Origin: Clostridiales bacterium
Lineage (GTDB): Bacteria > Bacillota_E > Sulfobacillia > Sulfobacillales > JAIMBI01
Length of the DNA: 6,054 nt
NCBI GenBank assembly: GCA_027318915.1
Contig: DAHVOH010000136.1
Location: forward strand, 1 to 6,054
Direction: 5' to 3'
The notes below the pieces were generated by a model. That model did no database searches and was not told the DNA's origin. It saw nothing but the letters and a program-made list of their open reading frames with translations. A program made the translations under genes and the position numbers. Below are positions 1 to 5,187 of this stretch, in pieces. How positions within the stretch are numbered: position 1 is the stretch's first letter; each line of letters opens with the position of its first letter.

Positions 1-63
1 CCCCGTCTCGCGGCCGTCGAGAGGCTTTCGACAGAGGATTGTGGGCAAGGAGCAAGAACGTGA
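1..63 (+). CDS. possible C-terminal end of an upstream gene (partial)
   Basis: Reading frame 1 is open from the window edge to a TGA at 61-63 and would encode the last 20 residues of a protein, ending in DCGQGART. The TGA overlaps the GTG at 60-62 as GTGA, the four-base stop/start overlap common between co-transcribed, translationally coupled genes. No family can be named from 20 residues. The other two frames are also open across these bases, so the call rests only on the overlap. If real, the DUF2079 gene is not the first gene of its operon. Confidence 0.35.
   Translation, partial: PRLAAVERLSTEDCGQGART
47..52 (+). promoter_or_regulatory. ribosome binding site deciding the DUF2079 protein start
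   Basis: AAGGAG lies seven bases before GTG 60, ideal spacing. The only longer in-window alternative, TTG 39, has its nearest purine-rich run (AGAGGA, 33-38) directly against the start codon, too close to serve. This favours GTG 60. Confidence 0.65.
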
Positions 64-1940
64 CCCCTGTGGCCGAGGACACGCGCGCGTACCGGTCGGG
101 CAGGATTCCGGTACTGGAAGTTGCCCTGGTTCTCGGCTTGACTGCCTTTGCGGCCTTTCAGTTCTTTGTCTCCGTGCACCGATATCACGCGCTATTGGCG
201 CATACCATGGACCTGGGCGCGTTCGAGCAGGTGCTGTGGAAGATCTCGCACGGCGATTGGCGCGCGTTTTCCACCATCTTTCAAGACCCGGCGATAGTGC
301 AGGATGGCTGCCTCTGGCTGTATCCGCTGGCATTGGGGTTCCGCTACCTCGGGGGCCCGTATTTCTTGTTTGCGGTGCAGAGTTTGGGAACGGCTATGGC
401 GGCGTGGGGATTGTATCGCATTGGACGGCTGTATCGATTGGGGTCATGGGTGGCGGTGGCCGTGGCGCTGACGTTCGTGCTGTATCCGGCCATCATCGGA
501 GGGAGCCAATTTGATTTTCACCCGGATTTCGTGGCCCTGCCCTTTGTGGTCTGGGGATACGCGGCGTATGTGGAGAACCGCCGGTGGCTGTACTATCTGG
601 GGTTTTTGGCGGCGGCGTTGGCGAAAAACCTTGTACTGGTCTCCTTTGTGGGCTGGGGGATAGGACTCATCGTCTGGCGGCGCCGGTGGTCGGACGGGGT
701 GGTGGCCATCGCGGCCGCCGGAGCCCTGCTCTGGCTGGAGTTGGGGTGGCTGTTTCCGACCTATCTGCCGGGGGCGACATCGCATCTGAATCTCAGTTTT
801 TATGAATACCTGGGCCATGGGATTGACGGGGTTCTCATCGGGACGGTCACCCATTTTCCTACCCTCGTACAACACGTGGTCTCTCACCCTGATTACGCGA
901 TTTGGATTTTTGGTCCGGTCGTGGGTCTGTCCCTCTTGGGGTCGGCCGCCGTGCCGGCTGCGCTATCCTTGTTTATGCTGAATGCGGGATCGGACTTTTT
1001 TCGACAGCGGGAGTTGAACGCCGAATATCAGGTGCTGCTTGCCGGATGGATGTTCTTAGCTCTGGTGGAGGCTCTCGCGCGGTGGCCCCGCTACAGTGGG
1101 CGTCTCGCCGTCATAGTTCTCGCGGCCACCAGCCTCTTCGAGCTGTTGTTTGTCCCCTTCCTCATAGGTCCCGCGCTCGCCAGCCCCACCGTGCCCTTTC
1201 GACCGATTGAGGAAGCGATGGCGAGCGTGCCGATCCGAGATGTGTTGTGGACCCAGGATCACCTGGGCGTCTTTGCCTATCGTTTTCCGGTGTATGGCGT
1301 GGATCGGCAAATCGTCCCAGGCCATATGCTGGACGGACTTCCCACGCTATGGGCGGAGGTCAGCCGTCGGCCCGTCCAAAGCACCGCGCTCGTAGCCCGG
1401 CGCCCGGTGTCCCCTTATTTTGCCGATATCGTTGCGCACGCGCTTTTGGCGGGATATCGGATCACATTTCATGCGGGCCGCGTATTTGTGGTTGCGGGTC
1501 GGCCGCATTTTATGGTGTCCCCCGCGGCGAACGTGGATAGCGGCTGGGAGCCGCGAACGCCTGTATGGACGATTCCCGCCTGGACCCAGGGGAGTGTCGT
1601 CGGTGTGGTCAACTGGGGTCAACGATGGCTGGTGGCACCGCAGGGCCATGCGGGCGTCCTTATCCGCCCCATCCCGGTTTACCTGCGGCCTGGGATCTAT
1701 CGTTTGATGGTTGGTCTCATTATGCCGAGCACCGATCGGCATCCCGGCGAAATTGTGGGGTCGCTGTGGTGGGGGCAGCATGTTGTCCATCGGACCAGCA
1801 TCAAAGACGGCAGCGCGGACGTGACCGCGACAATCACGATAAGGCGGGGAACCTGGGTCAACATCGGGGCCACCAGTAACGGCGTCCGGACCTTTGCGGT
1901 CAGCACCGTGACCTTGCGTCGCCTGACCGTGGCCGGATGA
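60..1940 (+). CDS. DUF2079 family polytopic membrane protein
   Basis: This 626-residue integral membrane protein has no firmly known function. DUF2079 proteins resemble GT-C glycosyltransferases, which move sugars from lipid-phosphate donors on the outer face of the membrane; a similar role here is inference. Seen: a hydrophobic segment at about 18-38, then the family's extracytoplasmic motif MDLGAFEQVLW at 50-60 (Asp51 sits where GT-C enzymes keep a catalytic acid), then roughly eight to ten further hydrophobic segments up to about residue 370. The second hallmark, FDFHPDF, is at 151-157. Residues 380-485 are soluble and end in GRVFVVAG, a typical family ending. Residues 490-626 are an extra beta-strand-rich stretch without membrane segments. 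GTG 60 is chosen over TTG 39 because of the ribosome binding site and the GTGA overlap; the frame is open back to the window edge, so a longer form is not excluded. The gap to flp argues for a separate transcript from the pilus genes. Confidence 0.85.
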   Translation: MTPVAEDTRAYRSGRIPVLEVALVLGLTAFAAFQFFVSVHRYHALLAHTMDLGAFEQVLWKISHGDWRAFSTIFQDPAIVQDGCLWLYPLALGFRYLGGPYFLFAVQSLGTAMAAWGLYRIGRLYRLGSWVAVAVALTFVLYPAIIGGSQFDFHPDFVALPFVVWGYAAYVENRRWLYYLGFLAAALAKNLVLVSFVGWGIGLIVWRRRWSDGVVAIAAAGALLWLELGWLFPTYLPGATSHLNLSFYEYLGHGIDGVLIGTVTHFPTLVQHVVSHPDYAIWIFGPVVGLSLLGSAAVPAALSLFMLNAGSDFFRQRELNAEYQVLLAGWMFLALVEALARWPRYSGRLAVIVLAATSLFELLFVPFLIGPALASPTVPFRPIEEAMASVPIRDVLWTQDHLGVFAYRFPVYGVDRQIVPGHMLDGLPTLWAEVSRRPVQSTALVARRPVSPYFADIVAHALLAGYRITFHAGRVFVVAGRPHFMVSPAANVDSGWEPRTPVWTIPAWTQGSVVGVVNWGQRWLVAPQGHAGVLIRPIPVYLRPGIYRLMVGLIMPSTDRHPGEIVGSLWWGQHVVHRTSIKDGSADVTATITIRRGTWVNIGATSNGVRTFAVSTVTLRRLTVAG

Positions 1941-1958
1941 GCCCGTCGCATGACGGGC
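1941..1958 (+). terminator. hairpin directly after the DUF2079 stop codon
   Basis: A perfect 7-bp inverted repeat, GCCCGTC and GACGGGC around a GCAT loop, starts on the base after the TGA. No T-run follows (the next bases are GACCCAGG), so it is not a standard intrinsic terminator. It could be a weak or factor-assisted terminator, or a 3'-end stabilising hairpin. Confidence 0.4.
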
Positions 1959-2119
1959 GACCCAGGCTGCTCTGGTTCGGGCCGTCGAATACCGGGTGTC
2001 GCGCCGATGGGAGCGTTGGACCCGTCGGAAGACCCCTGTACTTCGCCTACGCAGAATGCCCGGAGATGCAAGCCGATGGGGATGCAGTCCCGTTGCCCCC
2101 CTGAATTCAACTCTGGACG
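1959..2119. other. non-coding stretch, no clear feature
   Basis: This is the first part of the gap between the DUF2079 gene and flp. I see no convincing gene on either strand: open frames here have no good ribosome binding site and give Arg/Pro/Gly-rich translations typical of non-coding GC-rich DNA. Only short imperfect hairpins are visible, for example around 2073-2095 (GGGA with TCCC). Confidence 0.5.
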
Positions 2120-2139
2120 CCTCGCAGGAGGGTGCGAGG
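2120..2139. repeat. perfect 7-bp dyad, possible operator or RNA hairpin
   Basis: CCTCGCA (2120-2126) and TGCGAGG (2133-2139) are perfectly complementary around GGAGGG. The site lies just before the most AT-rich patch of the window and 50-80 bases ahead of the candidate flp promoter, where an activator would bind. Without a following T-run it is not a standard terminator. It could instead form a stable RNA hairpin if transcribed. Confidence 0.35.
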
Positions 2140-2140
2140 T

Positions 2141-2204
2141 GAGAAAATATCTTTAAATAAATAGGAGCTTCAAACTGGGAAGGACACGCCGCGCATGGTA
2201 AGAT
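2141..2204 (+). promoter_or_regulatory. candidate promoter for the Tad operon
   Basis: Positions 2141-2163 are about 85 percent A/T, in strong contrast to the GC-rich surroundings, and could act as an UP element. Downstream lies an extended -10-like element, TGG then TAAGAT (2196-2204; four of six match TATAAT), with a poor -35 candidate TGGGAA (2176-2181; three of six) at 17-bp spacing. The predicted transcription start is near 2211, giving a leader of about 230 bases before flp. The match is weak, and an alternative sigma factor or another start site is possible. Confidence 0.3.
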
Positions 2205-2369
2205 ATGTCGACCGGGCCCGCAGTGGAGCGGCACCGGAACGGCAGGACGCCACGGTATCCATTCTCTGTTTCTGTTGGCCCCCGGAGGGTGATGCAACTC
2301 TACCAGGAAAAAAGAGGGGAATCCTCCGGTCTTGTCGAATAACGACCGCGGTTAGTGGCACCAGACGCC

Positions 2370-2415
2370 GTGCCGACATCCCAATGAGCTGGTGAGTTCT
2401 CGGGGATGTCTGCAC
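2370..2415 (+). repeat. long imperfect hairpin just before the flp ribosome binding site
   Basis: GACATCCC (2375-2382) pairs perfectly with GGGATGTC (2403-2410). After one C/T mismatch the stem continues with GTGC (2370-2373) and GCAC (2412-2415). Inside the 20-base loop, GAGCT (2386-2390) can pair with AGTTC (2395-2399), including one G-U, around a GGTG tetraloop. The structure ends 11 bases before the GGGAGG ribosome binding site. It could be part of the leader switch, a stabilising structure for pilin mRNA, or a protein-binding dyad in DNA. Confidence 0.5.
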
Positions 2416-2426
2416 CCTTAGAAACC

Positions 2427-2432
2427 GGGAGG
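2427..2432 (+). promoter_or_regulatory. flp ribosome binding site, potentially sequestered
   Basis: GGGAGG lies seven bases before ATG 2440. The surrounding bases 2424-2434 are complementary, with one bulge, to 2321-2330, which can also pair with 2282-2290. This makes the site a candidate for occlusion and release. Confidence 0.65.
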
Positions 2433-2439
2433 GTAGATA

Positions 2440-2640
2440 ATGGCGGTGACCCAGTTGGTCATGGCTTTGCAGCAGTGGGTGCTGGAGCGGGTGCGTCCGC
2501 GCGAGGGTCAGGCCCTTGTGGAGTATGCATTGATTCTGGCGTTGGTCGCGATTGCGGCCATAGTGGGTCTGCATTTCCTTGGCGGCGCAGCGCAGAACAC
2601 GTTGAACAATGTTGCGACGACCGTCAATTCGGCGGGATAG
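2440..2640 (+). CDS. flp: Flp family type IVb pilin precursor
   Basis: This is the major subunit of the Tad pilus, secreted through the membrane and polymerised into a thin adhesive fibre. The 66-residue product has a 23-residue leader with several basic residues (R17, R19, R21), then the prepilin peptidase site G23^QALVEYAL. Mature residues Glu5 and Tyr6 (E28, Y29) are the conserved Flp pair. A continuous hydrophobic helix follows to about residue 47, then a short polar tail (NTLNNVATTVNSAG). The predicted mature pilin is 43 residues, within the usual Flp range. ATG 2440 is preceded by GGGAGG at good spacing. It opens the pilus gene cluster, and the next gene starts inside its 3' end. Regulation by the structured leader is possible. 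The processing enzyme is not in this window. Confidence 0.93.
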   Translation: MAVTQLVMALQQWVLERVRPREGQALVEYALILALVAIAAIVGLHFLGGAAQNTLNNVATTVNSAG

Positions 2641-3106
2641 CGCTGGGCGGAAGGGGCAGGCTTTGGTGGAGTTCGCCTTAGTCCTGCCCCTCCTGCTTCT
2701 ATTGCTGTTAGCCATCATCGGGTATGGTTTGGCCTTTTACCGATCGCTCACGGTGGGCAACGTGGCGAGAGTTACGGTACGGTCGGGTGTCATTGGGGCG
2801 ACGCCGTGCCAGATGTACAACCAGGCGACGCAGCTGTTGCAGGCGTCCGGAATGAACAACCCGCCGACCATGACGTTCACATACACGGAACCGGCGTCGG
2901 CCAATTACGTGTGTTCCATCCCGTCAGTGGGAAACTGCGGATCGCCTCCGGAGTCGTCCGGTCAATATCTGACGTTGAGCGTGGCATATCCGGCCACGTC
3001 GCCGGTGCCGTTGCCCGGCCTCGGCTCCTCGTACACCATTACGCAATCCGCGTCCATGATGATTGAGGCGCCGGGTAACGTCAGTTTGCCCCTTGCGTGC
3101 CCGTAA
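2609..3106 (+). CDS. tadE: TadE-like pseudopilin of the Tad pilus
   Basis: This minor pilin-like protein of Tad systems is thought to sit at the pilus base or tip and help start assembly. The 165-residue product has a basic N terminus (RR, RR, GRK), then the TadE signature RKGQALVEFALVLPLLLLLLL. A hydrophobic helix spans about 22-44, followed by an extracytoplasmic domain of about 120 residues. G16^QALVEF matches the prepilin peptidase site of the Flp pilin, with Glu and Phe at mature positions 5 and 6. Cys67, Cys102, Cys110 and Cys164 lie in the outer domain and could form disulfides (inference). The start is forced: an in-frame TGA at 2603-2605 leaves only ATG 2609 or the adjacent TTG 2612 before the signature. 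The gene therefore overlaps flp by 32 bases, and no ribosome binding site is visible ahead of it. Ninety-eight bases separate it from cpaB. TadF would be the alternative name, but the N-terminal motif fits TadE better. Confidence 0.87.
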   Translation: MLRRPSIRRDSAGRKGQALVEFALVLPLLLLLLLAIIGYGLAFYRSLTVGNVARVTVRSGVIGATPCQMYNQATQLLQASGMNNPPTMTFTYTEPASANYVCSIPSVGNCGSPPESSGQYLTLSVAYPATSPVPLPGLGSSYTITQSASMMIEAPGNVSLPLACP

Positions 3107-3204
3107 CGGTGGACTCAGAAAGTGCACACATCCCCGCGACGGGCCTGACAGCGTCTACAGGACCGAGCCGCGGGCGATGACGGTGGGTTGAAGGAGGTCA
3201 GTGA
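3107..3204. other. 98-base gap between tadE and cpaB
   Basis: This is the longest gap inside the pilus gene run. I see no gene, no T-run terminator and no convincing promoter. CCCGCG (3133-3138) and CGCGGG (3169-3174) are complementary but 30 bases apart. The cpaB ribosome binding site lies at the 3' end. Confidence 0.5.
3191..3197 (+). promoter_or_regulatory. ribosome binding site deciding the TTG start of cpaB
   Basis: AAGGAGG lies seven bases before TTG 3205. The GTG at 3201 is closer and in another frame, so the TTG is the start that gives the CpaB reading frame. Confidence 0.75.
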
Positions 3205-3927
3205 TTGGCCCTTCAGGCTTGGTGGAAGATCAATCGTTGGCTCATCATTGGGGTGCTGGCGCTGGCCATTGCTGTGTACGCGGGACTCCGGGTGCTTGCC
3301 CTTCGTCCGCAGCAGGCCGTAACGCCCCAGGCCAACGTTCCCGTTTATGTGTTGACTCGGCCGGTCACGGCGGATACGCCATTGGCGGCCGATGACATCA
3401 TCGAGCGCATGTATCCGACCAATTTGATACCGCCGGGCGCTTTCCGCGGGAGCGTGGTGGGCGAGTGGTCCACCGAAGCCTTGGCGCCGGGCGAAGTGTT
3501 GTTGGCGAGTCAGGTGTTCGTACCGACCACGTCTGACGTTGTGGCCAACCGCATTCCGCGCGGCGAGGTGGCGTTTGACCTTTCGGTGCCGGCCCAGAGC
3601 GCGGTGGACGGCATCCTGGCGCCCGGTGACCGCATCACGATTTTCACCACCGTGGCGGGGACGACCGGAACGACAACGGCAGCCGGGGGAACGCGCGTGT
3701 TTCTCCGCCATGTGGATATCCTGGCCATCAACGGCCTGCTGACCGGCGTGCCGTCTCCGGGCGCATCGGAGCAGCTGATTTTGGCGCTGCCCGCGGTGGA
3801 CGCGGAAGCGTTGACCTACGCAGAGCAGCATTCGACGCTCACCGTGGTGTTGGAGCGGCCCCACGAACACTTGGGGACAGTCCCGATCTATGGCTCCGGC
3901 TGGCCCAGCGCTCCGACTCAGAAGTAG
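3205..3927 (+). CDS. cpaB: CpaB/RcpC family Tad pilus assembly protein
   Basis: This is an envelope component of the Tad secretion machine, anchored in the membrane with its bulk outside. In two-membrane bacteria it works with the secretin; in single-membrane hosts its partner is unclear. The 240-residue product has one membrane helix at about 12-33, with WWK and R11 just inside. A SAF-like domain follows at about 45-105 (VPVYVLTRPVTADTPLAADD, then LAPGEVLLASQV). The RcpC/CpaB core spans about 117-220: IPRGEVAFDLSV, GILAPGDRITIF, TRVFLRHVDILAING and LALPAVDAEALTYAEQHSTLTVVL all match the family pattern. A Thr/Gly/Ala-rich flexible linker sits at 150-163. The length is on the short side for CpaB, which often carries longer C-terminal tails. 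Translation starts at TTG, supported by AAGGAGG. cpaE follows after 15 bases. Confidence 0.88.
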   Translation: MALQAWWKINRWLIIGVLALAIAVYAGLRVLALRPQQAVTPQANVPVYVLTRPVTADTPLAADDIIERMYPTNLIPPGAFRGSVVGEWSTEALAPGEVLLASQVFVPTTSDVVANRIPRGEVAFDLSVPAQSAVDGILAPGDRITIFTTVAGTTGTTTAAGGTRVFLRHVDILAINGLLTGVPSPGASEQLILALPAVDAEALTYAEQHSTLTVVLERPHEHLGTVPIYGSGWPSAPTQK

Positions 3928-3942
3928 GTAGGAGGCGGGCTA

Positions 3943-5187
3943 GTGTTTTCGGTCTATGTGGCAGCCAAACCCGAACTGCGCGACAAAGTGCTGACGGTGA
4001 CCAACAGCGTTGACGGCGCGTTTGTTCTGGGCAATCAAGCAAACCTCCGCCAGGCACTTGCCGATTGTGCGCAGGATGTTCCGGGCGTGATGGTGTTGGA
4101 TGACGAGGTGCTCGAGGAGAACTTATCTCTGGTGGCCCAGGTCGCGCAGGTGACCTACCCCATCATCCTGATTGGCCGCGGGGACAATTTTGAGACGGCG
4201 CGCCGCGCGTTGGCCGTGCATGCGCGGGATCTGGTGGATGTGGACCAGGTTGCGGCCCATCTGTCGGGCGCCTTGGTGCGGCACGCGACGGGCGTGACCC
4301 AAGAAGCCCGGTCCGGCCGGATCTTCACGGTATTTTCGTCCAAAGGCGGAGTCGGCAAAACGACGCTCTCGGTCAATCTGGCCATCGCCTTGGCGCAGTT
4401 GAGTCATCGCCCGGTGGCGTTGGTTGATCTGGATCTGCAGTTTGGCGACGTGGTCGCGCTGGTGGGCGAGCAGACGCCCAACAGCATTCATGATCTGGCC
4501 CATGTCGCGGTGATCGACCAGGTGACGGTGGAGCGGGCCATGACGCCGTTAGGCGGGACGGGCGTGCGGGTGCTGGCGGCACCGGACGGCCCGCAATACG
4601 CCGAGGATGTTCCGCCCCGCATCATCCTGGAAATCCTGGCGCTCCTCAAAGAGCATTATCAGTTCGTCGTGGTGGACACCGCGCCGGGGTTCAGTGAGGT
4701 GAACGTCGCGGCGCTGGACTTGGCGGATCAGGTTCTGACGGTGGTCACGCCTGAGGTCATCACCGTTCGGTCGGCCAAACAGGCCTTGGAGTTGTTTGCC
4801 AGCGGACTCAACTATTCCCGGGGGAAGATTCGACTGGTGATGAACCGGTCGGGGACGCAGTCCACCCTGGCGAGCGATGATGTGGCGTCGGTTCTGGGCG
4901 TCTCTCTGTACGGGGAGTTGCCCAGCGACTGGACGTGGGCGGTGCGAGCCGCCAATCAGGGACAGGCTCTCATGCTCTTCCAGCCGGCGGCACCGTTGGC
5001 GCAGGGCATCCGGGTGTTGGCCCGTCAGCTGATGGAGGAGGCCGAGGGACCGCGGCGCTCCGTCAAGGAGCGGTCGGCCAATCAGAAGCGGTCCCTCTGG
5101 GAGAAGTTGTGGACTCGGTCGAAGGGAGGACCCGTAGGTGTCGCTAAGAGCGAGGCTGGCACGACCAGTCGAGTCAGAGATCGGTAG
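3943..5187 (+). CDS. cpaE: CpaE/TadZ MinD-like ATPase, pilus localisation factor
   Basis: CpaE/TadZ binds ATP, dimerises at the membrane or pole and marks where the Tad machine is built. The 414-residue product has an N-terminal receiver-like domain at about 1-115. Asp53 and Asp54 lie at the end of its third strand (VMVLDD), but no clear conserved Lys follows (ARDLVDVDQ), so it looks like a degenerate, probably unphosphorylated receiver. The ParA/MinD ATPase spans about 126-365: deviant Walker A KGGVGKTT at 134-141 with signature Lys134, VDLDLQFGD at 161-169, and Walker B FVVVDTAPG at 241-249. Residues 367-414 form a charged, mostly basic tail. GTG 3943 has GGAGG (3931-3935) seven bases upstream, and cpaB ends 15 bases before. 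The last 50 bases also carry the start of cpaF. MinD or ParA are excluded by the receiver domain and the Tad context. Confidence 0.92.
   Translation: MFSVYVAAKPELRDKVLTVTNSVDGAFVLGNQANLRQALADCAQDVPGVMVLDDEVLEENLSLVAQVAQVTYPIILIGRGDNFETARRALAVHARDLVDVDQVAAHLSGALVRHATGVTQEARSGRIFTVFSSKGGVGKTTLSVNLAIALAQLSHRPVALVDLDLQFGDVVALVGEQTPNSIHDLAHVAVIDQVTVERAMTPLGGTGVRVLAAPDGPQYAEDVPPRIILEILALLKEHYQFVVVDTAPGFSEVNVAALDLADQVLTVVTPEVITVRSAKQALELFASGLNYSRGKIRLVMNRSGTQSTLASDDVASVLGVSLYGELPSDWTWAVRAANQGQALMLFQPAAPLAQGIRVLARQLMEEAEGPRRSVKERSANQKRSLWEKLWTRSKGGPVGVAKSEAGTTSRVRDR
5124..5130 (+). promoter_or_regulatory. ribosome binding site deciding the GTG start of cpaF, inside cpaE
   Basis: GGGAGGA ends seven bases before GTG 5138. 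The later candidates ATG 5210 and ATG 5213, beyond the cpaE stop, have only the weak GAAAGA ahead of them. Confidence 0.7.

Larger units (their letters stand above)
2211..2439 (+). promoter_or_regulatory. structured 5' leader of flp with competing helices (candidate cis-regulatory RNA)
   Basis: The leader contains several GC-rich complementary segments. CCGGAGGGT (2282-2290) can pair with ATCCTCCGG (2321-2329): seven Watson-Crick pairs, one G-U and one A-U. The same strand, extended to 2330, can instead pair with 2424-2434, which contains the flp ribosome binding site: ten pairs including one G-U, with G2429 bulged. A second exclusive choice involves GTGC(C) at 2370-2374, which can pair with GGCAC at 2357-2361 or with GCAC at 2412-2415 as the base of the 2370-2415 hairpin. 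This is the shape of a translational switch, but any GGAGG site finds partial complements by chance. No known riboswitch core (c-di-GMP-I/II, cobalamin, TPP, SAM, T-box) was recognised by eye. Helices were worked out by hand, without energies. Confidence 0.4.

Noticed and set aside
1347..2297. Long open frame on the minus strand (316 codons) crossing the end of the DUF2079 gene and the intergenic region
   Set aside because: Its translation is rich in Arg, His, Pro and Gly with no recognisable domain, it mostly mirrors the DUF2079 gene, and it has no convincing ribosome binding site. It is a typical shadow frame in GC-rich DNA.
2065..2297. GATGCA repeated three times (2065, 2081, 2291)
   Set aside because: The copies are short, irregularly spaced and have no shared flanks; chance is a sufficient explanation.
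2290..2320. Resemblance of GTGATGCAACTCTACCAGG to the 3' half of a c-di-GMP-I (GEMM) riboswitch core
   Set aside because: The upstream half of the core (CACGCA...GCAAACC with a GNRA-capped stem) is absent and the CGCAAAG motif is not matched. A covariance-model search would settle it.
2333..2339. Spo0A-box-like TGTCGAA in the flp leader, with reverse-complement copies at 27-33 and 1000-1006
   Set aside because: About 0.7 matches to a fixed 7-mer are expected by chance on both strands of this window, and one of the three copies is inside the DUF2079 coding region. The 2333-2339 copy would also lie downstream of the proposed transcription start. It is not enough to claim Spo0A control.
2356..2373. 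TGGCAC followed by GC-rich bases as a possible sigma-54 -24/-12 promoter
   Set aside because: The distance from GG to the nearest downstream GC does not fit the strict sigma-54 spacing and no TTGC element is present.
3133..3174. CCCGCG and CGCGGG complementary segments in the tadE-cpaB gap as a terminator
   Set aside because: The 6-bp stem would close a 30-base loop and has no T-run, so termination is unlikely.
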